This document shows, in pieces, positions 1-9,042 of a DNA stretch of 40,561 nt (its first letter is position 1; the number at the start of each line of letters is the position of its first letter). The notes below the pieces were generated by a model. That model was not told the DNA's origin. It worked only from the letters and a program-made list of their open reading frames with translations, and ran no database searches. This stretch comes from Candidatus Eiseniibacteriota bacterium (GTDB lineage Bacteria > Eisenbacteria > RBG-16-71-46), in NCBI GenBank assembly GCA_016223045.1, contig JACRPT010000023.1, positions 1 to 40,561 of the forward strand. The letters are read 5' to 3'. The translations under genes and the position numbers were made by a program.

Positions 1-150
1 GCTTGCGTCTGCGCACCCGACGGATGACACTGCCCATCTACGGCTCCTTTCTTCTGGGGGTGAGGACGACGTTCCATCGCCATCACACCACAGCGGTGGG
101 AGCCGCTTCAATTCACCAACTAAGAATCGCACACATTCTACTTCACGACC

Positions 151-1068
151 ATGGGTGGGCAGCCCCGCGGGCGGCTGGCCTCGTTCGACCTGACGACCGG
201 CGAGCTCACGAGCTGGAACCCCAATGCCGCGAGCGACGTGTACAGCCTCGCGGTGCGCGGGAACACTGCATACGCTGCCGGGTTCTTCTGGACCATCGGA
301 GGGGTGACTCGCAAAGGCATCGCGGCCGTCGATGCCACGACCGGGGCGATCTTGGACTGGGCCCCTCAAACAGACGACTACTGCAGGGCCGTTGCCGTCG
401 TTGGCAACACGGTGTTCGTTGGCGGGAGGTTCAACACGATCGGAGGCCAGCCACGGACTAACCTAGCCGCGGTCGATGCCACGACGGGCGAGGTAACGTC
501 ATGGGCGGCGAACACAAACTCTACCGTCAGCGCTCTCGCCATCATCGGCGACACGCTCTTGGTTGGCGGGAATTTCTTCAACATCGCTGGAGAGGCGCGG
601 CGCAACCTCGCCGCCGTCGACGTCTCGACCGGTTCCTTGCTGCCCTGGGACCCCTTGCTCGACGGGGGCGTGCTGTCCCTTACGGTATTTGATCACATGC
701 TGTACGTGGGAGGTGGATTCCGCAGGGCCGACGCCAGCCCCGCCAGCAACCTCGCGGCGATCTCGTTCGCTCCCCCTACTCCTGACCCCGATCCGATTCC
801 TCCCAGGGCGACCCTCGCCTGGATCGCACCCAATCCCGTACGCGCAAGCGCAAGAGTGCGGTTCGCCCTCCCATCGTCGAGCCATGTGACTCTTTCCGTG
901 TTCGACGTGCAGGGCCGACAGGTCTCCGCACTTCTTCACCGCGTGGAGGTTCCGGCCGGCACGCACGAGATCCAGCTGCGGGCCGACGGATGGTCCGAGG
1001 GCTTCTACTTCCTGCGGCTCGAAGCCAATGGGACGGTGGCGACGCGGAAGTTCGTAGTCCTCAAGTAG
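151..1068 (+). CDS. 5'-truncated secreted propeller-repeat protein with FlgD-like C-terminal domain
   Basis: The 305-residue frame holds four to five repeats of about 48 residues (pattern IAA-D-TTG-...-WNPN-...-VYAGG-FTTIGGQ), then a Pro-rich linker near residue 210 and an FlgD-like/Por-type C-terminal domain from about residue 222 ([14 protein letters not shown] ... [10 protein letters not shown]). It is a shorter, more diverged paralogue of the exported protein at 15134-17689. The ATG at 151 is not a natural start: it falls inside a repeat (FTT-M-GGQ), and in-frame repeat-like sequence continues back to a TAA at 121. No signal peptide or ribosome-binding site is seen, so the gene has lost its 5' part. 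Bases 1-120 look less GC-rich than the rest. It may be a pseudogene; the product, if made, could not be exported. Confidence 0.6.
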   Translation: MGGQPRGRLASFDLTTGELTSWNPNAASDVYSLAVRGNTAYAAGFFWTIGGVTRKGIAAVDATTGAILDWAPQTDDYCRAVAVVGNTVFVGGRFNTIGGQPRTNLAAVDATTGEVTSWAANTNSTVSALAIIGDTLLVGGNFFNIAGEARRNLAAVDVSTGSLLPWDPLLDGGVLSLTVFDHMLYVGGGFRRADASPASNLAAISFAPPTPDPDPIPPRATLAWIAPNPVRASARVRFALPSSSHVTLSVFDVQGRQVSALLHRVEVPAGTHEIQLRADGWSEGFYFLRLEANGTVATRKFVVLK

Positions 1069-1082
1069 CACGCCGCCGCTCA

Positions 1083-1187
1083 ACCGCACTCGATGCGCCG
1101 GTCGCTTACGCGCCGAAGCTCGAAGACGCGATCCTGCCGCAGAAGGACGACGTGCTGCGCGCGATCCTCAAGATCGCGGCGTACTGA
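1083..1187 (+). pseudogene. C-terminal remnant of alpha-keto-acid dehydrogenase E1 beta subunit
   Basis: The reading frame ending in TGA at 1185-1187 gives about 34 residues, with [15 protein letters not shown] followed by [18 protein letters not shown]. This matches the typical end of transketolase-like E1-beta subunits of pyruvate or branched-chain 2-oxoacid dehydrogenases (a D-PVPYAP-LE-A-LPQ pattern, then a helix). No E1-beta sequence is recognisable upstream: from about 1070 leftward the DNA is the end of the propeller gene. I read it as the 3' stub of a gene whose body was lost in a rearrangement. Assignment rests on a short motif-rich stretch, so it is moderate. Confidence 0.5.
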
Positions 1188-1197
1188 GCCTCGGCGC

Positions 1198-3681
1198 TCA
1201 GCGCCCGCGCGGCGCGAGCGTGACCTCGCTCTCCTTGGCGGCCTCGATCCGTTCCCACGCCAGGTAGAGCGGCACGTAGCCGTGTCCCGCCCAGCGCTCG
1301 AGCTGGTCGCGTGCGTGCGGGCTCCTGAGGTCGCCCGAGTTCCCGGGCGGGATCACGATCCACGAGGAGTCGGTCAGCGCGAGGTCCACCAGGTGGCGGA
1401 AGACCGGCCCGTGCGTGACGAAGGGACTCCACGGCAGGCGCGAGGGGCCCACGCCCGGCGTGCTGTTGTCGCCGTCCACGGCCACCGGAGGCGGCGCCCA
1501 CGAAGGCTCCTTCAGGTCCTCGCCGAGCCGGTGCCGGAAGCGCGCGCGGTGGGCGCGATCGTACCGCCAGCGCGAGAGGTCGGGACCGAGCAGCTTCTCG
1601 AGCTCGGCGAGCGCCAGCTTCAGCGCCTCCGTCGCCGCCACCGCGGCGCGCTCGGGAGCCCCGCCGCGCGGCGCCTGAAGCTCTTCCGGTGCGCGGCCGT
1701 CGAGCGCGGCGAGCATCAGCCCGGGCACGCCGTCTAAGCCTGAGCGCCGCTGGAGCGCCCCTACCCACGCGCGGAACAGCGTGGGCGCCACGCGATCGCG
1801 CCGCGCCGTGAAGTCCCACTCCCGCAGCGTGTCGAGCGCGGCGCGGGCGCGGGCGTCGAGACGATCCGGAAGCGAGTCCGCGCACGCCAGCAGCACCGGC
1901 AGCACGCGCTGCGCGGCGCGCGAGGTGACGTCGTTCTGCACGCTCCGCAGGTCGGCGACCGTGACGCTCGCATCGCCTGACAGTCGTCCGGCGATGCGCA
2001 ACGCGCGGTCCTGCGCCCAGTCGAAGCCGGGCAGCGGCTCGAAGTAGGCGGGGCCGACCGGGCGGTTGTTCGCGTTCACGACGAAGTCGCCGGGCGGCGC
2101 CTCCCACGCCGGCATGCGGTCGGCGGGGATGAAGCCCTGCCACTCCCAGCGCCCGTCGCCGGGGAGCGCGCCGCGCGGCGGCAGGAAGCCGCGCCGCGGC
2201 ACCAGGCCGGCGGCCTGGTAGCGCACGTGCCCGTCGCGGTCGGCGGCCACGACGTTGAGCGTCGGCGTGACCAGCGCGCGGAACGCCGCACACGCTTCGG
2301 CAGCCGTGCGCGCCCGCTCGGTGCCGAGCAGCGGCGCCAGGTTCACGCTGTCGCTGAGCCCGGCCCAGCGCACGCTGAGGGCGACGCGGCGCCGGCGGTC
2401 GAGCGCCACCACCGGCCCGTGCGGCGAGTAGCGGCGCACCTGCCCGAACAGGCCGACCGGAACCGGGATGCCTAGCACGCGCGCGCAGAGATCGTAGGGC
2501 TTCTCGCGCAACGGCTCCCAGCGGCCGCGCCAGAGCACCCTGCGCCCGTCGCGCGAGAGCGAGTCGGCGTAGACGTCGAGCACGTCCATGCCGAGCGCGG
2601 TGATGCCCCACGCGACCCGCTGGTTGCGCCCGCTGACGATGGCCGGCCAGCCCGGCACGCAGGCGCCCGCGGCCTCGAGCACGCCGGGCACGCTCACGTG
2701 GATCAGCCAGAACGATCCGGGCGCGGTGAGCCCGAGGTGCGGATCGTTGGCGAGCAGCGCGGCGTGTCCGGCGCTGCGCCGCGGTCCCACCGCAAACACG
2801 TTGCTCGCGCGCAGGTCGGGATCGAACGCGGCGGGCGAAGCCCAGCGCGGCAGCGCCGCGCGCGCCGCGGCGAAGAGCCGCGGCGGCACGTCCGCCGCCG
2901 GGGCCTGCTCGAGCCGCGTGCCCACGGCGCCGGTCCCGAGGAGCCGCGGCGGCACGTCGGCCGCCGCGGCCTGCTCGAGCTGCGCGCCGGCCGCGCCGTC
3001 GCCGTAGAGCCGTCGCGCGGCGCTGTCGGGGATGGTGTCGTAGATCCACTGGCTCTCGAAGCGCCGGCGCCGCTCGACCCAGCCCGAGTCGTGCCGCGCG
3101 ATCGAATCGCGTTCCGCCAGCTCGGGCAGGGCCAGGTCGAGGAGCGCGCCCATGCCGAGCAGCACCGAGACCGCGTCGGCCGGGGACCAGTCCGCGGGCC
3201 GATGGCGGAGCCGCGCCAGCTCCACCGGCCACGGACGCGCGCCGCTCCTGCACAGGGCGAGGTAGGCGTTGACGCCCGCGGCGTAGCGCTCGAGCGGCAC
3301 CGCGACCGCCGGGTCGCGGCGTGAGCGCTCCCAGATGCGCTCGGCCACCGCGCGCATCTCGAAGAGCTGCGCGCCGCCGTCGTCCTGGAGCGTGCGGTTC
3401 CCGCACCAGCGCCACATCTGTCCCCTGACCGACTGGCGCATCGCGACCAGTTGCCAGAGCCGCTCGCGCGCGCTCACGAAACCCCAGGCGACGTAGAGGT
3501 CGGGCAGCGACTGCGCGCGCAGGTGCGGGATGCCGAAGCGGTCGGTGACGACGCGAACCGGCGCCGAGAGCGCGGGCAGGGCGAGAGTGGTGTCGGGCGC
3601 GGCGCCCGCGGCGCGCGGGAGCGCGAGCGCGGCGAAGAGCGCGAGCGTGCAGCGGAGGAACGATCGGCGGCGGGGGAACAT
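1198..3681 (-). CDS. Penicillin acylase family protein (Ntn hydrolase), exported
   Basis: A predicted periplasmic amidase of 827 residues, the normal size for penicillin/acyl-homoserine-lactone acylases, which mature by autoproteolysis into alpha and beta chains. Residues 1-28 form a signal peptide (arginines, then CTLALFAALALPRAAGA). The nucleophile is Ser293 in RASNVFAVG, at the expected start of the beta chain, followed by ANDPHLG, GRNQRVAWGI and a C-terminal PPGNSGD-SPH motif. The start at 3681 is chosen over an upstream frame opening at 3789 because AGGAGG lies about 12 bases before it and the signal peptide follows at once. Residues 229-269 contain a 22-residue tandem duplication in the likely excised spacer. 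The acyl substrate cannot be told from sequence. It is divergent from the ROK kinase. Confidence 0.88.
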   Translation of the reverse strand: MFPRRRSFLRCTLALFAALALPRAAGAAPDTTLALPALSAPVRVVTDRFGIPHLRAQSLPDLYVAWGFVSARERLWQLVAMRQSVRGQMWRWCGNRTLQDDGGAQLFEMRAVAERIWERSRRDPAVAVPLERYAAGVNAYLALCRSGARPWPVELARLRHRPADWSPADAVSVLLGMGALLDLALPELAERDSIARHDSGWVERRRRFESQWIYDTIPDSAARRLYGDGAAGAQLEQAAAADVPPRLLGTGAVGTRLEQAPAADVPPRLFAAARAALPRWASPAAFDPDLRASNVFAVGPRRSAGHAALLANDPHLGLTAPGSFWLIHVSVPGVLEAAGACVPGWPAIVSGRNQRVAWGITALGMDVLDVYADSLSRDGRRVLWRGRWEPLREKPYDLCARVLGIPVPVGLFGQVRRYSPHGPVVALDRRRRVALSVRWAGLSDSVNLAPLLGTERARTAAEACAAFRALVTPTLNVVAADRDGHVRYQAAGLVPRRGFLPPRGALPGDGRWEWQGFIPADRMPAWEAPPGDFVVNANNRPVGPAYFEPLPGFDWAQDRALRIAGRLSGDASVTVADLRSVQNDVTSRAAQRVLPVLLACADSLPDRLDARARAALDTLREWDFTARRDRVAPTLFRAWVGALQRRSGLDGVPGLMLAALDGRAPEELQAPRGGAPERAAVAATEALKLALAELEKLLGPDLSRWRYDRAHRARFRHRLGEDLKEPSWAPPPVAVDGDNSTPGVGPSRLPWSPFVTHGPVFRHLVDLALTDSSWIVIPPGNSGDLRSPHARDQLERWAGHGYVPLYLAWERIEAAKESEVTLAPRGR
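2875..3006 (-). repeat. 66-bp tandem duplication inside the acylase gene
   Basis: Two direct copies (2875-2940 and 2941-3006) differ at roughly a dozen positions and encode LEQA-AADVPPRL twice. The period is 66 bp, so the reading frame is kept. They sit just before the codon of the catalytic serine, in the region that becomes the spacer peptide. Confidence 0.85.
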
Positions 3682-3833
3682 GAGCGCGCGTCTCCCTCCT
3701 GGGACGGAGTGGCGGAAGCGGTCTTGACCTCGCCCGCGCTCCTCCCCGGTGCCGGCCAGTGTGAGGATGAGGCACCGGCGGGCGTTCAAGGTCAGCGTGC
3801 GGGTGTGCTACGGTCGCCGCATGTGGATAGCAG

Positions 3834-4757
3834 ATGAGTGAGCCGCGGGCAATCGGTCTCGACCTGGGCGGCACCGACCTCAAGGCCGCGCTGGTGGACG
3901 CGGGCGGCGGCATGAACGGCTTCCGGCGTTGCCCCGCGCGCGCCCGGGAGAGCGAGGCCGCTCCGCTCGAGGCGATCGCCGAGACCGTGATCGCGCTCGC
4001 GCGCGAGGCGGGCGGCGGCGTCGTGGCCCTGGGACTCGGGACGCCGGGCCGGGTGGATCCGGCGACCGGGGGTGTGGTGGGGAACACGCCGCACCTGCCG
4101 CACTGGGAATCGCCCCCGCTGCGCGACTGGCTGGCGGCGCGCGTGGCCTGGCCGGTGGTGGTGGACAACGATGCCAACTTGGCGGCGCTCGCCGAGCACC
4201 GGTTGGGGGCGGCATCCGGCGCGCGCGTCTCGATGACCGTCACGGTCGGCACCGGGGTGGGCTGCGGGGTCGTCAGCGAAGGCCGCCTGCTCCGCGGCGC
4301 GGGCGGCGGCGCCGGCGAGCTCGGGCACCTGCCGCTCGACGGTCGCGTGCCGTGCCGCTGCGGCGTGCCGGGCTGCGTCGAGCCCGAGTGCTCGGGCGCG
4401 GGGCTCGCCGCGCGCGCCCGCGAGGCGGGACTCGCGGCGGAGGATGCCGCCGCGGCGTTCGCGCTGGCCGCGCAGGGTGACGCCACGGCGGCCGCGCTGG
4501 TCGAGCGCATGACCGACCGGCTGGGGGCGCTGATCGCGGCCGGCGTGCAGCTCGTGAACCCGGACGTGGTGGTGCTGGGCGGCGGCGTGTCGGCGGCGGG
4601 CGAGGCGCTGCTGCTGCCGGTGCGCGCGGCGGTGATGCGCTACGCGCTCCCGTCCCACCGCCGGGACCTGCGGGTCGAGCTGGCGGTCTTCGGCGAGCGC
4701 GCGGGTGTGGTGGGGGCGGGGCTCGCGGCGTGGGACGTGGCGCGCGGCGCGGGTTGA
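3834..4757 (+). CDS. ROK family sugar kinase (glucokinase-like)
   Basis: ATP-dependent phosphorylation of a hexose, probably glucose or an amino sugar, in the cytoplasm. The 307-residue protein is family length. The phosphate-binding loop is DLGGTDLK (residues 10-17), the catalytic Asp is D113 in VVDNDAN, and the ROK zinc site is H165 (GELGH) with C174, C176 and C181 in the CRCGVPGC stretch. The next motif is E-xx-CSG rather than the usual ASG. A candidate sigma-70 promoter is TTCAAG (3785), 18 bases, TACGGT (3809), but the ribosome-binding site is weak. It is convergent with miaB, seven bases away. Glucokinase is the most common function, but ROK proteins also include N-acetylglucosamine and N-acetylmannosamine kinases, which sequence alone does not separate. 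Confidence 0.87.
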   Translation: MSEPRAIGLDLGGTDLKAALVDAGGGMNGFRRCPARARESEAAPLEAIAETVIALAREAGGGVVALGLGTPGRVDPATGGVVGNTPHLPHWESPPLRDWLAARVAWPVVVDNDANLAALAEHRLGAASGARVSMTVTVGTGVGCGVVSEGRLLRGAGGGAGELGHLPLDGRVPCRCGVPGCVEPECSGAGLAARAREAGLAAEDAAAAFALAAQGDATAAALVERMTDRLGALIAAGVQLVNPDVVVLGGGVSAAGEALLLPVRAAVMRYALPSHRRDLRVELAVFGERAGVVGAGLAAWDVARGAG

Positions 4758-4764
4758 GCGCCGC

Positions 4765-6095
<1,331 letters not shown>

Positions 6096-6099
<4 letters not shown>

Positions 6100-7346
6100 G
6101 GGCCCGCGGGGACCTCGCGGCCCGAGAAGGCGCGCGCGGCGTCCGCCACCGCCTCGACCAGGCGGTCGAGCGGGTTGCGGCGCAGCTCGGCAGCCAGCTC
6201 GGCGACGCGATCCAGCCCGAACGGCTGATCGGTGTTGCCGCGCGCGTCGAGCACGCCGTCGCTCGCCACCAGCACCACGTCGCCGGGCACGAGCCTCAGG
6301 CGCTCCTCCTCGTAGCCGGCCTGCGCCAGCGCGCCGGCCGGCGGGCCGCCGCGGTCGAGCCGCGTGACCTCGCCACCGTCGCGCGGCACCCAGAGTGCCG
6401 GGGCATGACCGGCGGCGCAGTAGGACAGTTCACCGTTCTTCTCGAGCTGCGCGATCCACAACGCGGCGAAGCGCTCGGCTCCCAGTCGCGTGTGCAGTTC
6501 GGCGTTCACGCGTGCCGCCATCCCGGCGGCGGAGCGCTCGGGCGAGGCCAGCGCCACGAACAGGCCCTGCACGAACGCTGCGGTGGCCACCGCCACCGCG
6601 CCGTCACCCACCGGGTCCAGCAGCAGCAGCGAGTGGCTGCCGTCGGGGTGCGGGACGCGCTCGCAGCGGTCGCCCGAGAGAAAGGCCGAGGGACGATGGC
6701 AGAGGGCCATCTCGTAGTGGCGCACCTCGAAGCCGCCGGGCGGCACCAGCGTGCTGCCCGATCCGGACGAGACGGCCTCGAGGCGGCGCCAGGCGCGGTC
6801 CGCGATGCGGGCGCGCAGCGCGCGCTCCAGCGACGCGGCCGCCGGGCCCAGCGCCTGCTCGAGCGCGGCCATCTCGGCATCGCCGAACATCGGCGCGGGG
6901 GAGAGACGCGCCAGGTTGAGCACGCCGATGGTCCCGGCGCCGCCGGCGAGCGGCAGGCAGAGCGCGGACTCGATGTGGTCGGCGACGGCGCTGGCCTCGA
7001 AGCGCTGGTCGCGCACGTCGCCATTCAGCACCAGGCCGCGGCGGTTGCGGAACACCCATTCCGAGATGCTGCGCGGGCGCGGCGGCGCGTCCTCGCCGAT
7101 CAGCTCGTCGCGCAGGCCGATCGCCGCGAGGATGGCCAGACGCCCGGTGGCGGGGTTCACGGCCATCAGCGAGCCGCGCGTGGCGCCGGTCTCGGCCACC
7201 AGCCGCTCGAGCAGCTGCCCGGCCACGGCGCGCACGTCGGGCGCCGGCGCGATCCACGCGCAGGCCGCGGCGAGGTCGGTCGCGAGGTTGAGGTCGGCAG
7301 CGCCGACGCGCGGGGCGGCCGCCCCCGCCGGTCCGTGGTCCTGCAT
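6096..7346 (-). CDS. GAF domain - SpoIIE-like (PP2C) protein, divergent phosphatase domain
   Basis: About 416 residues. A GAF-type sensory domain covers roughly residues 25-190, followed by a SpoIIE/RsbU-like PP2C domain. Metal-site motifs are recognisable but altered: SGDRCERV near residue 222 instead of [16 protein letters not shown] near 242 instead of [15 protein letters not shown], and SDGVLDARG near 364. The final DD-x-T motif of the family is absent; the protein ends in an Ala-rich helix. It may therefore be a weak phosphatase or a binding-only domain. The ATG at 7346 is preferred over GTG at 7364 because GGAGGG precedes it. No anti-sigma factor or antagonist gene is adjacent. The stop overlaps the miaB start. 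Confidence 0.75.
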
Positions 7347-7627
7347 GGGAACCCTCCGTGGCACGCCTCCGCCAGGGGAGGCGGAAGCGTTGCCGGGTTA
7401 TCGGCGGGGCGGCGCCGGGGCTGAAGCGGCTTCCGGGCCCGGGGGGCGCGGGGGGCATCCTCCGTCCGCCCGCTCGGCGGGGCAGCCTCTGCCGGGCACT
7501 CGAGCGACGCACGAGCCGCGCCGCGGGGTCGCGGGCGCAGGCCCGCGGGCGGCGCGTCCGGGGCCCGCGCGCCGACTTGACCCGGCTCCGGCGCGCCGAC
7601 ACACTGCGCCATCCGCACGGAGGATCC
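7347..7627. other. Divergent intergenic region between the GAF/SpoIIE-like gene and queF
   Basis: Holds leaders for both flanking genes. A 7-bp hairpin (CGCCTCC / GGAGGCG, 7364-7383) lies in the 5' leader of the minus-strand gene. A -10-like GATAAC for the minus strand lies near 7400, and the candidate queF promoter is at 7577-7605. No gene is seen. Confidence 0.4.
7577..7605 (+). promoter_or_regulatory. Candidate sigma-70 promoter of queF
   Basis: TTGACC, a 17-base spacer and CACACT lie 23 bases before the queF start. The -35 is good and the -10 weak (three of six consensus positions). No preQ1 riboswitch-like structure is evident in the short leader. Confidence 0.35.
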
Positions 7628-8020
7628 ATGCCCTCGAAGCCCGGCCGCGACCTCGTCACGTTCCCGAACCCGTCGCCCCGGCGGGACTACGTGATCCGCC
7701 ACGTGTGCCCCGAGTACACCGCGCTCTGCCCGGTGACCGGGCAGCCGGACTTCGGCACCATCGTCGTCTCCTACGTGCCGGACCGGCGCTGCGTCGAGCT
7801 CAAGTCGCTCAAGCTCTACCTGTGGGCGTTCCGCGACGAGGGGCACTACTTCGAGCAGGTCACGAACCGTATCCTCGAAGACCTGGTGCAGGCGGTGCGC
7901 CCGCGCCGCATGACGGTGACCGGGCGCTTCCGCGTGCGCGGCGGCATCCGCACCACGGTGGTGGTCCGCTATCCTGGCGGCGCGCGGCGCGCGGCGCCGC
8001 GGCGCCGGGGCGCGAAGTGA
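7628..8020 (+). CDS. queF: NADPH-dependent preQ0 reductase QueF
   Basis: Reduces the nitrile of 7-cyano-7-deazaguanine to preQ1 in queuosine biosynthesis. At 130 residues it is the short, single-domain QueF type (tunnelling fold). The catalytic Cys34 and Asp41 are in [11 protein letters not shown], and the family's substrate-binding motif is [13 protein letters not shown] (residues 57-69) with E57. A strong ribosome-binding site (GGAGGATCC) fixes the ATG at 7628. The last 15 residues are Arg/Ala-rich and probably disordered. The stop codon overlaps the GTG of the SIMPL gene (GTGA). No other queuosine gene is in the window. Confidence 0.95.
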   Translation: MPSKPGRDLVTFPNPSPRRDYVIRHVCPEYTALCPVTGQPDFGTIVVSYVPDRRCVELKSLKLYLWAFRDEGHYFEQVTNRILEDLVQAVRPRRMTVTGRFRVRGGIRTTVVVRYPGGARRAAPRRRGAK

Positions 8021-8889
8021 ACGACCGGCGCGACGCGGGCAGGGCGCGGGCCGCGGGCGCCGTGAGCGATGCGGGCGCTGCGCACGATGGGGGCGCGGCG
8101 CGTGCATTGGGCACCTCGCCCGAAGCGAGCGGTGCGCGCGAGCCGGACGAGGCGTACCAGGGGGGCAGCGGAGCGCCGGTGCAGGCGCCGATCCTGATCG
8201 AGCGAGCGCGCACCCCGGCCGCCGTCATCCTGGCGCTCGGCCTGGTGGGGGCGGCGTGGCTGCTGGGGGCCTCGGCGGCGCGCATCGCGGATTCGCGCGG
8301 CACGCTCGCCGTCACCGGCTCGGCGCATCGCCAGGTGCGCGCCGACCTCGCGGTGTGGCGCGGCACCCTCAGCACCCAGGCGCCGACCCTGCGCGCGGCC
8401 TCGGCGCAGCTCGCCTGGTGCCGCGAACGGGTGCGCGAGTACCTGGTCGCGCGCGGCCTGGCGGCCGGAGACACGATGTTCAGCGCGGTCTCCACCGAGG
8501 CGGCGCGCGGCCGCGGCGCGGCGGGCGAGGGCGCCGCGGGAGGCTTCCGGCTCTCGCAGGGAGTGGAGGTGCGCAGCGCCGACGTGGCGCGGGTCGCGGC
8601 GGCGGAACGTGGCGCGGGCGCGCTGCTGGATCTAGGGGTGCCGTTCGAGTCGCAGGCGCCGGAGTTCCTGTGCGCGGGGTCCGCGGGGATGGAAGCCGAG
8701 GTGCTCGGGCTGGCGACTCGCGACGCGCGGGCGCGCGCGTTGGCGATGGCCAGGCAGGGCGGCGGGCGCCTCGGCCGCCTGCGCTCAGCGCGGATCGAGG
8801 CGTTCCGCATCACGCCGGCCGGCGGGCGCGGCGCGGCGCCCATGGTGGAAGTGACCGCTGCGGTCGCCGCCAGCTTCGAGGTCCGCTAG
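8017..8889 (+). CDS. SIMPL (DUF541) domain protein, membrane-anchored
   Basis: 290 residues from a GTG that overlaps the queF stop by four bases. About 60 N-terminal residues are low-complexity (Ala, Gly, Ser), then one hydrophobic segment ([16 protein letters not shown], near residues 68-83) and a SIMPL domain to the end. The domain opens with [20 protein letters not shown] and contains the family's long helix, then [12 protein letters not shown] and a closing [13 protein letters not shown] strand. The family is periplasmic in Gram-negatives and has no settled biochemical role. The coupling to queF looks like economy of space rather than a shared pathway. Confidence 0.75.
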   Translation: MNDRRDAGRARAAGAVSDAGAAHDGGAARALGTSPEASGAREPDEAYQGGSGAPVQAPILIERARTPAAVILALGLVGAAWLLGASAARIADSRGTLAVTGSAHRQVRADLAVWRGTLSTQAPTLRAASAQLAWCRERVREYLVARGLAAGDTMFSAVSTEAARGRGAAGEGAAGGFRLSQGVEVRSADVARVAAAERGAGALLDLGVPFESQAPEFLCAGSAGMEAEVLGLATRDARARALAMARQGGGRLGRLRSARIEAFRITPAGGRGAAPMVEVTAAVAASFEVR

Positions 8890-9042
8890 CGCCGGTCAGA
8901 GGATCGCCACGGGCTGCGGTCGGAGCGCGCTCGCGGCAGCGGGGTCATGAATGGTGCGGGCCAGCCGGGAGGCGCCGCAACGAACGCCGCCGCCGGCACG
9001 TAGTGACGGGTGCACCGGCCCCGCGCCGGGATCCGGAGGCCG

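Noticed and set aside
3682-3789. An N-terminal extension of the acylase to an upstream start at 3789
   Set aside because: It would bury the signal peptide behind 36 residues of unrelated sequence, and the ATG at 3681 has its own AGGAGG site.
1106-4510. A very long antisense open frame (over 1100 codons) covering the acylase gene
   Set aside because: It is Arg/Ala/Pro-rich without any domain and exists because the GC-rich codon pattern of the acylase and kinase genes avoids stops in other frames.
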